The notes beneath the pieces are model-generated. The model saw nothing but the letters and a program-made list of their open reading frames with translations, made no database searches and had not been told where the DNA came from. A DNA stretch of 64,000 nt from Sphingomonas parva (ex Maeng et al. 2020) (GTDB lineage: Bacteria > Pseudomonadota > Alphaproteobacteria > Sphingomonadales > Sphingomonadaceae), in the NCBI RefSeq assembly GCF_004564275.1, contig NZ_SPDV01000007.1, forward strand, positions 1-64,000, written 5' to 3'. Both the position numbers and the translations under genes were made by a program. Position 1 is the stretch's first letter. Every line of letters begins with the position of its first letter. Of the stretch, positions 45,615 through 55,746 are shown one piece after another.

Positions 45615-48131
45615 CTATTCGTAGCGCAGGGCGTGGATTGGGTTGGCGCGGGCGACCTTCAGAGCGTGGCTGGCGATCGTGCCGAGGGCGATCACCAGGG
45701 CCAGCATCCCCGCCAGCAGGAACGGCGTCGGCCCGAGCGCGATCCGGCTGTCGAAGCCGTTCAGCCAATCGCGCATCACCCACCAGGCGACCGGCCAGGC
45801 GATGAGGTTCGCAACGATCACCGGTTTCGAGAATTGCCAGGCGAGAAGGCGGACGATGTCCCGCGAGCGGGCGCCGAGCACCTTGCGGATGCCGATCTCC
45901 TTCGTCCGGCGCTCGGCCGTGAAGGCGGCGAGGCCGAACAGGCCGAGGCAGCCGATCACCACCGCGAGGATCGCGAAGGCGCCGAACAATTGTCCGCGCG
46001 CCTCCTCACGCTCGTAAAGCTCGCGCAGGCGATCGTCGACGAACTCTGCATTGAACGGGACATCGGGGACCAGCCGCTTCCAGATGGTCTCGATGTCGGT
46101 CAGCACCTTCTTCGGCTGGTTGCCGACGTAGCGGACCATCAGCGCATTGTGGAAGTTGCGGGCGTAATAGAACATGATCGGCTGCAGCGGATCCCGGACC
46201 GAGCGGAAGCGCGCGTCCTTCACCACCCCGACGATCGTGGTCGGAACCATGCCGAACTCGGGATAGGTGAGGCCCGAGTTGACCTGCTTTCCGATCGCTT
46301 CCTGCGGCGTGTAGCCGAGCCGCTCGACCGCGCTGCGGCTCATCACCACGTTGATGCCGCGCTTGACGATCGCGCGCTCCGCATCCGGATTGACCGGGAA
46401 CGGAGTGGTCGCATCGTCCATGGCCACCGCCACATCGAAGTTGCGTCCGGCGAGGAGCTCCATCCCCATGGTCGAGAAGAAGTCCGGATCGACGCCGTAG
46501 GTGCCAAGGTCGATCGACTTGGGGTTGCCCGGCAGATAGACGCTGGTCACGGAATTGTTGCCCGGATTGACGCCGATGCCGGTGCGGGCGACGGCCTGGA
46601 CGCCATCGACCTTGCCGATCTCGCGCTTCAGCGTCTCCATGATCGGCTCGATCTCGCGCGCGCCGACGTTCTGGATCTGGAGCAGGCCCTCGCGCTTGTA
46701 GCCGGCGTCGGCGGTGCGGGCGTAGAGCGTCTGCGCATAGATCACGCCGGTGCAGATGATCAGGCCGATCGACACTGCGAATTGCGAGACGACGAGGATG
46801 TTGCGCAGGCTGCCGGTGCCCTGCGCCTCGGCGGCCGACTTGTTCGCCTTCAGCACTCGCGCCGGCTGGAAACGCGACAGATAGAAGGCCGGGTAGAGCC
46901 CGCCGACTCCGCCGACGATCAGCACCAGCAGCACGATCGGCAGGAGGAGGCCGCCGCTGCCCACATAGGTGACCGCGATGTCCGCATCGAGGAAGTTGTT
47001 GAACACGGGCAGGGCCAGCTCGACCATCGCCAGCGCGAGCAGCATCGCGATCGCCACGACCAGGACGGATTCGCCGAGGAACTGAACGATCAGCTGCTTG
47101 CGGTTGGCGCCGAGCACCTTGCGCAAGGCGACCTCGCGGGCCCGCTGCGAGGCACGGGCGGTGGCGAGATTGGTGAAGTTGACCACGGCCATGCCGAGGA
47201 TGAGCAGGGCGATGACCGAGAAGGTGACGATCGTCCGCCGATCGTTCCCCGGGGTCATCGAGGCACGCTGCCCTTCGCCCATGTGGATGTCGCGAACGTT
47301 GACGAGACGCCAATCCTGGGTTTCGCCGGGGTTCGTCACTTCGCCGCCGGCCGCGGCACCCTGGGTGTCGTCGGGGATGTTGCGCTTCTCCCAGGCGGGG
47401 AGCTGGCGGTTGATCTCCGCGACGTCCGCGCCGGGGCGGAGCTTCGCATAGACCCAGCCGCCCTGACTGTTCCAGCTCGACAGGAAATACGGATTGTCGG
47501 CGAAGAAGGTCTTCGGGTCGAAGCGGGCGACCACGCCGAGATCGAGATGGCTGTTCTTCGGCAGGTCCTTGATGACGCCGGTGACCTTGTAGTCCCAGCT
47601 CTTGCCCTGCGCCATCAGGGTCAGGGTCTTGCCCATCGGATCGGCCGAGCCGAAGCGCTTGGTCGCTTCCTCCTCGGTCAGCACGAGCGAGCTCGTGTCG
47701 GCGAGGGCGGTCTTCGGATCGCCCTTGACGAACGGCAGCTGGAGGATCTCGAATATGTTGCCGTCGACGAAGTTGAACCGGTCGGCGAAGCTCGCCTTGC
47801 CGTCCTGCTTGATGACGGCGCCGCAGGAGCAGACGTAGACCGCCTTCTCGACCTGCGGGAAGTCCTTCAGCAGGGCGTCGCGCGAGACGAACTCCGTCAT
47901 CTGGAGCTTCATCTCCTCACCGCCGCTTTCGGACGGCTTGTACCAGGCCTGGAACTGATAGGCCCGGTCGGCCTCCGGCATCCAGCTGTCGTAGCTCATC
48001 TCGTACCGGACGTAGAGCAGGATCAGCAGGCACGCGGCGAGGCCGAGCGCGAGGCCGAAGATGTTGATGAAAGCGTAGGTCTTGTTCTTGGCGAGCGCCC
48101 TGAGACCAACGGTGACGTAGTTCCTCCACAT
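45615..48131 (-). CDS. MacB/FtsX-type ABC transporter permease, copy 4
   Basis: 838 residues. The N terminus MWRNYVTVGLRALAKNKTYA opens an FtsX-type protein with one helix, a large periplasmic MacB-like domain, a first trio of helices (IVTFSVIALLILGMAVVNFT), a second periplasmic domain (about 460-680) and a final trio. The end TAERRTKEIGIRKVLGARSRDI and ANPIHALRYE is the FtsX signature. Having two MacB_PCD-FtsX halves makes each copy a complete permease. It is the last of four paralogues, starting ten bases after the stop of copy 3. Periplasmic Cys residues (VCSCGA) are particular to this copy. Confidence 0.9.
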   Translation of the reverse strand: MWRNYVTVGLRALAKNKTYAFINIFGLALGLAACLLILLYVRYEMSYDSWMPEADRAYQFQAWYKPSESGGEEMKLQMTEFVSRDALLKDFPQVEKAVYVCSCGAVIKQDGKASFADRFNFVDGNIFEILQLPFVKGDPKTALADTSSLVLTEEEATKRFGSADPMGKTLTLMAQGKSWDYKVTGVIKDLPKNSHLDLGVVARFDPKTFFADNPYFLSSWNSQGGWVYAKLRPGADVAEINRQLPAWEKRNIPDDTQGAAAGGEVTNPGETQDWRLVNVRDIHMGEGQRASMTPGNDRRTIVTFSVIALLILGMAVVNFTNLATARASQRAREVALRKVLGANRKQLIVQFLGESVLVVAIAMLLALAMVELALPVFNNFLDADIAVTYVGSGGLLLPIVLLVLIVGGVGGLYPAFYLSRFQPARVLKANKSAAEAQGTGSLRNILVVSQFAVSIGLIICTGVIYAQTLYARTADAGYKREGLLQIQNVGAREIEPIMETLKREIGKVDGVQAVARTGIGVNPGNNSVTSVYLPGNPKSIDLGTYGVDPDFFSTMGMELLAGRNFDVAVAMDDATTPFPVNPDAERAIVKRGINVVMSRSAVERLGYTPQEAIGKQVNSGLTYPEFGMVPTTIVGVVKDARFRSVRDPLQPIMFYYARNFHNALMVRYVGNQPKKVLTDIETIWKRLVPDVPFNAEFVDDRLRELYEREEARGQLFGAFAILAVVIGCLGLFGLAAFTAERRTKEIGIRKVLGARSRDIVRLLAWQFSKPVIVANLIAWPVAWWVMRDWLNGFDSRIALGPTPFLLAGMLALVIALGTIASHALKVARANPIHALRYE

Positions 48132-48141
48132 CGGCTGTTTC

Positions 48142-50622
48142 CTACTCGTATCTGAGAGCGTGGATGGGATTGAGACGCGCAACACGTAGAGCGTGGCCGG
48201 CTACGGTGGCGATCGCGATGGCCAGCGCCATCGCTGCGGCGACGACGAACGGACCCGGCGTCAGCGCGATGCGGACGTCGAAGCCGTTCAGCCAGTCCCG
48301 CATCGCCCACCAGGCGACCGGCCAAGCGACGAGATTGGCGAGCACGACCGGCTTGGAGAATTGCCAGGCGAGCAGCCGCACGATGTGGCGGACCTTGGCG
48401 CCCAGCACCTTGCGGATGCCGATCTCCTTGGTCCGCCGCTCCGTGGCGAAGGCGGCGAGGGCGTAGAGGCCGAGGCAGGCGATCACCACGGCGAGCGCGG
48501 AGAAGGCGGCGAACAGCGCGCCCCGTGCGCGATCGGCGGCATAGACTTCCGCCACGATCTCCTCGGCGAAGCGGCCCTGGAAGGGAATCTCCGGCTCGAA
48601 CTTGCGCCAGACGCGGTTGAGCCCGGCCATGACGTCGCTGGGCCTCGCGCCGGCATAGCGAACGACGACCATGTAGGTCCGATCGGGATCGTAGCCGTAG
48701 ATCAGCGGCTCGATCGCGTCGCGCGCGGTGCGGATGCGGGTGTCCTCGACGACCCCGACGATCGTCGAGGGGACGAGATCGCCGCCGTCGATGCCGACGC
48801 GGATCGTCTTACCGATCGCCGCCTGCGGCGTCGCATGGCCGAGGAGCGTCGCGGCGTGGCGGTTCACCACCACGTTGACGCCGCGGGTCGCGAGCCCCGG
48901 ATCGGTGTCACCTTCCTCGGATCGCACGATACGGTCTCCGGCGTACCGGTCGCCGAGCATCCGGCCGGCGAGGAGCCGCGCCTCGATCGTCTGCAGGAAA
49001 TCGGCGTCGATGCCGTAGAAGCCGATCGAGAGCCCTTCCGGCGCCCCCGGCGCTCGAACGGCGAGGATCGTCTTGTTGGTCGCGGCGACGCCGATGCTGG
49101 TGCGGCCGACCCCGACGACGCCGGGCACCTTGAGCAGCTCGCGATGCGCCGCTTCATATTCGTTGCTGTCGCCCGCGAGGCGCCAGGCGGAATCGATCTG
49201 GATGAGACCGTCGCGCCGATAGCCGGGATCGACCGTCTCGACGTGCCGGGTCTGCGAATAGATGACCGACGTGCAGACGATGAGGCCGATCGCAATGGCG
49301 AACTGGACGAGGACGAGCGCGGTGCGCACCCTTCCGCTGCCGGGAGTCTCCGCGCCCGAGCGGTTGGCGCGCAGCACCTGCGCCGGCCGGAAGCGGCTGA
49401 GGAACAGGGCCGGATAGAGCCCGCCGAGCAGCCCCGCCGCGAGCATCAGCGCGGCGGCCGGCAGCAGCACGCCGCCACGCCCGAAATAGCCGACCTCGAG
49501 ATCGGCGCCGATACGCCCGCCGATCCACGGCGCCGCCAGCTCGACCACGCTGAGGGCCAGCAGCATCGCCGCCGCGGCCATGGCCACAGCCTCGCCCAGG
49601 AGCTGAACGACGATCTGCCGGCGGCGCGCGCCGAGCACCTTGCGCAAGGCGATTTCGCGGGCGCGCTGGGTGGCGCGGGCGGTGGTGAGATTGACGAAAT
49701 TGATCACCGCCATGCCGAGGGTCAGCAGGGCGACGACAAGGAAGGTGGCGAGCGCACGCGGATCGCCGCCGGGCGAGAGAGCCCCGGCCTGGGCAGGACC
49801 GAGATGGACGTCGGCGATCGGCACCAGTGCGAGATCGAGAATGTCGGCCTGCGACGAGGATCTCCCGTCGATCACCTGCGGCGCGATCGTGCGCTTCTCC
49901 CAGGCGGGGAGCGCCGCGTTGATCGCGGCGGCGTCGGCACCGGGGCGCAGCTTCACATAATGCTGCTGGTTCATATTGCCCCAGCCGGCATATTCGGGTG
50001 GGGGCGCCTGGGCGGGATCCCGGCGGAAGATGACGGCGAGGCTGAGGCTGGAATTCTTCGGCAGATCCTCGAGCACGCCGCTCACCGCATAATCGCGTTT
50101 CCCCTCCCCCGCGCCGAGGCTCATCGTCCGGCCGAGAACGTCGGCGGTGCCGAACTGGCGGACGGCCTCCTCCCGGGTGAGCACGATCGAGTTGGTGTTG
50201 GGCAGCGCCCGCGCCGCGCTGCCGTGAAGGAACGGGAGCTGAAAGACGTCGAAGAAGCTCGCATCGACCGTTGCCGCATCGAGGAAAATCGCCTGGCCGT
50301 CGCGCATCGTCACGGTCCGGCCGCTGTCGAGCACGGTCAGCGCCTCGATCTGCGGAAAGCCGCCGGGAAAGCTCTCCCGGACCGGATAGGGGCTGGACTG
50401 TGAGCGCGTGACGGGCTGGCCCGGTTCATGCCAGGTCGACTGGACCTGATAGATGCGGCCGCTGTCCGGCAGCCAGCCGTCGTAGGAGGATTCGTAGCGG
50501 ACGTAGAGGAGGATCAGCAGGCAGGCAGCGAAGCCGAGCGCGAGCCCGCCGATGTTGATCGCCGCATAGCTCTTGCTCTTGCCGAGAGCCCGGAAACCGA
50601 CGGTGACATAGTTTCTCCACAT
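48142..50622 (-). CDS. MacB/FtsX-type ABC transporter permease, copy 3
   Basis: 826 residues, same layout as its neighbours: MWRNYVTVGFRALGKSKSYA, AINIGGLALGFAACLLILLY, two periplasmic domains, ATQRAREIALRKVLGARRRQI in the middle and ATERRTKEIGIRKVLGAKVRH, quoted in part, before ARLNPIHALRYE at the end. The start lies nine bases after the stop of copy 2. The middle and C-terminal FtsX blocks are nearly the same in all four copies, while the periplasmic domains differ most, as expected if each recognises a different partner or substrate. Confidence 0.9.
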   Translation of the reverse strand: MWRNYVTVGFRALGKSKSYAAINIGGLALGFAACLLILLYVRYESSYDGWLPDSGRIYQVQSTWHEPGQPVTRSQSSPYPVRESFPGGFPQIEALTVLDSGRTVTMRDGQAIFLDAATVDASFFDVFQLPFLHGSAARALPNTNSIVLTREEAVRQFGTADVLGRTMSLGAGEGKRDYAVSGVLEDLPKNSSLSLAVIFRRDPAQAPPPEYAGWGNMNQQHYVKLRPGADAAAINAALPAWEKRTIAPQVIDGRSSSQADILDLALVPIADVHLGPAQAGALSPGGDPRALATFLVVALLTLGMAVINFVNLTTARATQRAREIALRKVLGARRRQIVVQLLGEAVAMAAAAMLLALSVVELAAPWIGGRIGADLEVGYFGRGGVLLPAAALMLAAGLLGGLYPALFLSRFRPAQVLRANRSGAETPGSGRVRTALVLVQFAIAIGLIVCTSVIYSQTRHVETVDPGYRRDGLIQIDSAWRLAGDSNEYEAAHRELLKVPGVVGVGRTSIGVAATNKTILAVRAPGAPEGLSIGFYGIDADFLQTIEARLLAGRMLGDRYAGDRIVRSEEGDTDPGLATRGVNVVVNRHAATLLGHATPQAAIGKTIRVGIDGGDLVPSTIVGVVEDTRIRTARDAIEPLIYGYDPDRTYMVVVRYAGARPSDVMAGLNRVWRKFEPEIPFQGRFAEEIVAEVYAADRARGALFAAFSALAVVIACLGLYALAAFATERRTKEIGIRKVLGAKVRHIVRLLAWQFSKPVVLANLVAWPVAWWAMRDWLNGFDVRIALTPGPFVVAAAMALAIAIATVAGHALRVARLNPIHALRYE

Positions 50623-50631
50623 CGGCCGTTC

Positions 50632-53133
50632 CTATTCGTACCTGAGGGCGTTGATCGGGTTCGACCGCGCGACGCGGAAGGCGTGGCCGGCAATCGTGCC
50701 GAGCGCGATCGCGAGGGCGGCGCCGCCTGCGAGAAGGAAGGGCGTCGGCCCGAGATCGATCCGGCTGTCGAAATGGTTGAGCCAGTCGCGCATCACCCAC
50801 CAGGCCGCGGGCCAGGCAATCAGATTGGCGACGATCACCGGCTTGGAGAATTGCCAGGCGAGCAGTCGGACGATGTCGTGGGTACGGGCGCCGAGCACCT
50901 TGCGGATGCCGATCTCCTTGGTGCGCCGCTCGGCAGTGAAGGCGGCGAGCCCGAACAGGCCCAGGCACGCGACGATCACCGCCAGCAGTGCGAAGCCGGC
51001 GAAGCTCGCCGCCCGCGCCTGCTCCGCCTGGTAGAGTTCGGCGACGATCTCCTCGCTGAACTGGGCGTCGAACGGCACGTCGGGCGCCAGGCGCTTCCAC
51101 ACCGCCTCCACGCGATCGCGCACCGCGGCGGGATCATGCGAATCGTAGCGGACGACCAGGGCGTTGAAGCCGCGCTCGGAGAGGCGGAAGACGAGCGGCT
51201 CGATCGGTTCGCGGATGGAGCGAAGGCGGCTGTCCTTGACGACGCCGACCACGGTCATCGGGACGAGCCCGGCCTCCTCGGCCGCAATCGAGATGCCGAA
51301 CTGCGCGCCGATCGCATCGGCGGGCGTGCGATAGCCGAGGCGCCGTGCCGCGAGCTCGTTCACCACCACGTTGACGCCGCGGGCGACCAGCGCGCGATCG
51401 TCTTCGAGCGTGGGCTGCCAGGGCCGCGGATCGACGTCCAGCTGCCGACCGTGATCGAGGCCGCGGCCAGCGACGATCTTCATTCCCATCGTCCGGAAGA
51501 AGCCGTCGTCGATCGTATAGCTGCCGAGGTTGATAGGCTCCTGGCGCCCCGGAATGCGTGCGCCGTTGTTGTTCTGGCTGCGGGTGGCGATTCCGATCGC
51601 GGTCCGGCCGACGCCGGTGACGCCCTCCAGCCGCGCGACCTCGCGCGCCAGCGTCTCGCTGCCTCCGGGCACGGGGCGCGCGCCGATATCGACCTGGAGC
51701 AGACCCTGGCGCGCATAGCCGGGATCCGCGGTGCGCGCATGGACGGTCTGCCCATAGACCACCGCCGTGCAGATGATCAGGGCGATCGAGACGGCGAACT
51801 GGCCGACGACGAGCACGCTGCGCAGCCGGCCCGAGCCCTCGGCCTCCGCGGTCGACTTGTTGGCCTTGAGGACCTGCGCCGGCTGGAAGCGCGAGAGATA
51901 GAAGGCCGGATAGACGCCGCCGGCCGCCCCCACGAGCAGGACCAGCAGCAGGATCGGGAGCAGCATTCCGTCGGCGCCGAAATAACGCATGGTCAGATCG
52001 GCATCGAGGAAGTGGGCGAGCAGGGGCAGCAGCAGCTCGACCAGGGTCAGCGAGAGCAGCATCGCGAGTCCGGCGACGAGCACCGATTCGGCGATGAACT
52101 GGCTGATCAGCTGGCGGCGGGTGGCGCCGAGCACCTTGCGAAGCGCCACCTCGCGTGCGCGCTGGCTGGCGCGTGCCGTAGCGAGGTTGGTGAAGTTCAC
52201 GCAGGCCATGGCCAGGATCAGCACGGCGACCACCGCGAAGGTGGCGATGCTGCGGTGATCGTTTCCGGCCGTCATCGCCCCGCCCTGCGCGCGGCCGAGA
52301 TGGACGTCTCGGACCGGCACCAGATCCCAGTCGCCGACATCGCCCTGGTTGACGGTGCGATCGCCGAACCTCTGGTCGGGAATGTTGCGCTTCTCCCATT
52401 GCGGCAGCGCGGCGCGGATCGCATCGACATCGGCGCCGTCGCGCAGCACCACATAGTTCCAGCCTCCCATCGTGCCCCACTGGCTGAGGAAGCCGGGGTT
52501 GGTCGCGAAGGCCGTCTGGGGATCGAACCGCGCGACGAGCGTGAACCGCAAATGCGAGTTGCGGGGCAGATCGCGCATGATGCCGGTGACGCGATGATCG
52601 GCCTTGTCGCTGCCGTTGACGAGGGTGAGCGTGCGGCCGATCGGGTCTTCCGCCCCGAACAACCTGCGCGCCTCGCTCTCGCTCAGCACGACCGATCCGA
52701 CGTTGCGCAGCGCCGTCTTCGGATCGCCCTTGACCAGCGGCAGCGGCAGAACGTCGAAGAAGAGGTTGTCGACCTGGATCGCATCCTCGATCGGGATCGC
52801 CTGTCCGCCGCGAAGCACCACGGGGGAAGCCCCGAGCGCGTAGACCTGGCGCGCGATCTGCGGGAAATCCTTCGTCAGCGTCCTGCCGGTGACGTAGGGC
52901 GACATCTGCAGATCGTCCCGCTCGCCCGTGTCCGGATCGCGGAACGTGGTCTGCACCTGGTAGACCTGCTCCGCATTGGGCAGCCACGCATCGTAACTGC
53001 GCTCGTAGCGCACAGAGAGAAGGATCATCAGGCAGGCGGCCATGCCGATGGCCAGACCGATGATGTTGATGAACGCGTAGGTCCTGTTCTTCGACAGGGC
53101 GCGAACACCGACCGTGAGATAGTTACGCCACAT
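50632..53133 (-). CDS. MacB/FtsX-type ABC transporter permease, copy 2
   Basis: 833 residues from the ATG at 53133; the frame runs further upstream into copy 1 but that is out of its phase. It opens MWRNYLTVGVRALSKNRTYA and ends ARSNPINALRYE. The FtsX blocks SQRAREVALRKVLGATRRQL and TAERRTKEIGIRKVLGARTH are conserved. The start is 14 bases after the stop of copy 1. It should work with the ATPase encoded upstream in the operon, taking mechanical force to the periplasm as MacB does, or helping lipoprotein or peptide release. Confidence 0.9.
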   Translation of the reverse strand: MWRNYLTVGVRALSKNRTYAFINIIGLAIGMAACLMILLSVRYERSYDAWLPNAEQVYQVQTTFRDPDTGERDDLQMSPYVTGRTLTKDFPQIARQVYALGASPVVLRGGQAIPIEDAIQVDNLFFDVLPLPLVKGDPKTALRNVGSVVLSESEARRLFGAEDPIGRTLTLVNGSDKADHRVTGIMRDLPRNSHLRFTLVARFDPQTAFATNPGFLSQWGTMGGWNYVVLRDGADVDAIRAALPQWEKRNIPDQRFGDRTVNQGDVGDWDLVPVRDVHLGRAQGGAMTAGNDHRSIATFAVVAVLILAMACVNFTNLATARASQRAREVALRKVLGATRRQLISQFIAESVLVAGLAMLLSLTLVELLLPLLAHFLDADLTMRYFGADGMLLPILLLVLLVGAAGGVYPAFYLSRFQPAQVLKANKSTAEAEGSGRLRSVLVVGQFAVSIALIICTAVVYGQTVHARTADPGYARQGLLQVDIGARPVPGGSETLAREVARLEGVTGVGRTAIGIATRSQNNNGARIPGRQEPINLGSYTIDDGFFRTMGMKIVAGRGLDHGRQLDVDPRPWQPTLEDDRALVARGVNVVVNELAARRLGYRTPADAIGAQFGISIAAEEAGLVPMTVVGVVKDSRLRSIREPIEPLVFRLSERGFNALVVRYDSHDPAAVRDRVEAVWKRLAPDVPFDAQFSEEIVAELYQAEQARAASFAGFALLAVIVACLGLFGLAAFTAERRTKEIGIRKVLGARTHDIVRLLAWQFSKPVIVANLIAWPAAWWVMRDWLNHFDSRIDLGPTPFLLAGGAALAIALGTIAGHAFRVARSNPINALRYE

Positions 53134-53147
53134 GGCCCGTGGACTTC

Positions 53148-55634
53148 CTATTCGTAGCGAAGGGCATGGATGGGGTTCAGCCGGGCGACGCGGATCGCAT
53201 GGCCGGAGACGGTGCCGAGCGCGATCGCGAGCGCGATCAGACCGGCGAGAAGAAAAGGCCCGGGACCGAGCGGAATGCGCGCGTCGAATCCGTTCAGCCA
53301 GTCGCGCATCGCCCACCAGGCAATCGGCCAGGCGACGATGTTGGCGAGCATCACCGGCTTGGAGAATTGCCAGGCGAGCAGCCGCACGATGTCGCGCACC
53401 CGGGCGCCGAACACCTTGCGGATGCCGATCTCCTTGGTGCGCCGTTCGGCGGTGAAGGCGGCGAGCCCGAACAGGCCGAGGCAGGCGATCAGCGCTGCGA
53501 ACAAGGCGAAGCCGCCGAAGGCCTGAGCCCGCGCCTCGTCGGCGCCGTAGAGCGCGGCGAGCTCTTCCTCGGCGAAGCCGGCATCGAACGGCAGGGTGGG
53601 CAGGAGGCGGCGCCAGATTCCCTCGATCGCATTCCGCACGGCGGCGGGATCGGCTCGCTCGAAGCGCACGGCGATGTAGCGGTAGACCCCGTTATCGTAG
53701 TAGATCGCGGGCGCGACCGGATCGCGGACCGAGCGGAAACGCGCGTCCCTGACGACGCCGACGATGGTCGCGGTGGCGTTGCCATAGTCCTCGCCGAAGA
53801 TCGGAATACCGATGTGCTTGCCGACCGCGGCAGCGGGTGCGCCGAAGCCGAGCTGGCGCGCCGCGCTCTCGTTGACGACGACGTTGAGGCCGCGGGCGAC
53901 GATCGCGCGCGCTGCGGCTTCGGCCGCATTCTCGTCCAGTTTCTGGTCGATGGCGATGCTGTCGGCGGCATGCGTGCGCGACAGGATGCGTCCGGCGACC
54001 CGATCGATCTTCATCGTGTCGAAGAAGGCCGGATCGACGCTGTACCAGCCGAGCTCGACCGGCGCCGAGCGGCCGGGCACCACGACGCTGTTGAAGAAGG
54101 TCGGACCCTCGGCGGGAACCAGCCGCGTCGCCGACGCCGCGGTGACGCCGGGCACCTTGGCGATCTCGCGCAGCAACGTCTCCTGCACCGCCTGCGCCTC
54201 CGGATTGCGCAGGCCGCGGACGGTGAGCAGGCCGTCGCGCTGGTAGCCGGGATCGACCGTGCGGGCGAAGACCGTCTGGTGATAGACGATCGCCGTGCAG
54301 GCGATCAGGCCGATAGAGACGGCGAACTGGCCGATCACCAGCAGGTTGCGTAGGCGCGCGCTCCCCGGCGCGTCGGTCGACGACTTGTTCGCCTTGAGCA
54401 CCGCGCCGGGCTGGTAGCGGGAAAGCTGGAAGGCGGGGTAGAGGCCCCCCAGCAGGCCGACGAGCAGGGTGAAGCCGACGATCGGAAGCAGCAGGCCGCT
54501 GCCGCCGAGATAGGCGAGATCGAGATCGGCATCGAGGAAGCGGGAGAAGGCCGGCAGGGTGATCTCGACCAGCGCCAGCGCGATGGTCATGGCGATCGCC
54601 ACGACGAGCAGGGATTCGCCGAGGAACTGGCCGACGAGCTGGCGCCGCTTGGCGCCGAGCACCTTGCGCACCGCCACCTCGCGAGCGCGCTGACCGGCCC
54701 GGGCCGTGGCGAGATTGACGAAGTTGATCACCGCCATGCTGAGGATCAACAGAGCGACGATGGTGAAGGTCACGATGGTGCGCATGTCATTGCCGGGACG
54801 ATCGCCGCCCTGGGCGGGTCCGAGGTGGATGTCGCGAACGTTGGTCAGACGCCAGTCGGTGGTGGCGGCGATGTCGCGGCCGCCGATGTCGCGTGCCGGC
54901 ACATTGCTCTTCTCCCAGGCCGGCATGCGGGCGTTGATGCTCGCCGCGTCGGCGCCGGGCTTCAGCTTCGCGTACGCCATGCCGTTGACACAGCCCCAGG
55001 GGCAATCCTCCTCCTCGGCCGAGTTGAAGCGGCGCACCATGGTGAGGTCGAGATGGGTGTTGCGGGGAAGATCCTCGAACACGCCGGTGACGCGCAGATC
55101 GAACTTCTCGCCGCCTCGCGCGGTGGTGAGCGTCCGGCCGACGACATCGGTCGTGCCGAACAGCCGCATCGCCTCGGCGCGGCTGAGGGCGACGCTGTCG
55201 GTGTCGCGAAGCGCGCCCCGCCGGTCGCCGGCGATGAACGGCAATTGGATGATGTCGAAGAAGCTGGCATCGGCCGCCGCCGATTTCTCGACGCCGATCG
55301 CGTTGCCGCCCTGGAGCACGACCGCCGGATCGGTCTCGAGCTTGGCGATCGATTCGATCTCGGCGAAATCGCCGGCCAGCGCGTCTCCGATCGGGCGGGT
55401 GACCGCCTGCATCGCGATGTTCTGGCCGGTTTCCGGATCGGTTCCGAACGTCTGGATCTGGTAGACGCGGTCCGCTTCCGGCAGCCAGGCGTCATAGCTG
55501 GTCTCGTAGCGCACGTAGAGGAGCAGGATGAGGCAGGCGGCGAGGCCGATCGCCAGGCCGACGATGTTGATCGCCGCATAGGTGCGGTTCTTGGTCAGCG
55601 CCCGATAGCCGACGGTCAGGTAATTGCGCCACAT
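53148..55634 (-). CDS. MacB/FtsX-type ABC transporter permease, copy 1
   Basis: 828 residues from the ATG at 55634. It opens MWRNYLTVGYRALTKNRTYA and AINIVGLAIGLAACLILLLY, with a central TARAGQRAREVAVRKVLGAK and terminal TAERRTKEIGIRKVFGARV before ARLNPIHALRYE. It is the first permease of the four and follows the DUF2807 gene after 112 bases with no terminator-like hairpin, so it remains in the same operon. The periplasmic domain has a Cys pair (EEEDCPWGCVNG) not seen in the other copies. Confidence 0.9.
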   Translation of the reverse strand: MWRNYLTVGYRALTKNRTYAAINIVGLAIGLAACLILLLYVRYETSYDAWLPEADRVYQIQTFGTDPETGQNIAMQAVTRPIGDALAGDFAEIESIAKLETDPAVVLQGGNAIGVEKSAAADASFFDIIQLPFIAGDRRGALRDTDSVALSRAEAMRLFGTTDVVGRTLTTARGGEKFDLRVTGVFEDLPRNTHLDLTMVRRFNSAEEEDCPWGCVNGMAYAKLKPGADAASINARMPAWEKSNVPARDIGGRDIAATTDWRLTNVRDIHLGPAQGGDRPGNDMRTIVTFTIVALLILSMAVINFVNLATARAGQRAREVAVRKVLGAKRRQLVGQFLGESLLVVAIAMTIALALVEITLPAFSRFLDADLDLAYLGGSGLLLPIVGFTLLVGLLGGLYPAFQLSRYQPGAVLKANKSSTDAPGSARLRNLLVIGQFAVSIGLIACTAIVYHQTVFARTVDPGYQRDGLLTVRGLRNPEAQAVQETLLREIAKVPGVTAASATRLVPAEGPTFFNSVVVPGRSAPVELGWYSVDPAFFDTMKIDRVAGRILSRTHAADSIAIDQKLDENAAEAAARAIVARGLNVVVNESAARQLGFGAPAAAVGKHIGIPIFGEDYGNATATIVGVVRDARFRSVRDPVAPAIYYDNGVYRYIAVRFERADPAAVRNAIEGIWRRLLPTLPFDAGFAEEELAALYGADEARAQAFGGFALFAALIACLGLFGLAAFTAERRTKEIGIRKVFGARVRDIVRLLAWQFSKPVMLANIVAWPIAWWAMRDWLNGFDARIPLGPGPFLLAGLIALAIALGTVSGHAIRVARLNPIHALRYE

Positions 55635-55746
55635 CTCGACCATTCCCCTTCGTCCTTGCCCCACAGGCCTCCCCCTGCCGCTCGCGCGGTTCCCCGCCGC
55701 GGCGCCAAAGGGATGAGCAAGGCAGCCGCGGCGAGGATGGGTAAGC

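Noticed and set aside
45237-48155. 972-codon plus-strand open frame, and similar ones at 48193-50403 and 50428-53157
   Set aside because: All lie opposite the permease genes, are rich in Asp/His/Arg/Ala as antisense frames usually are, and repeat with the paralogues they shadow.
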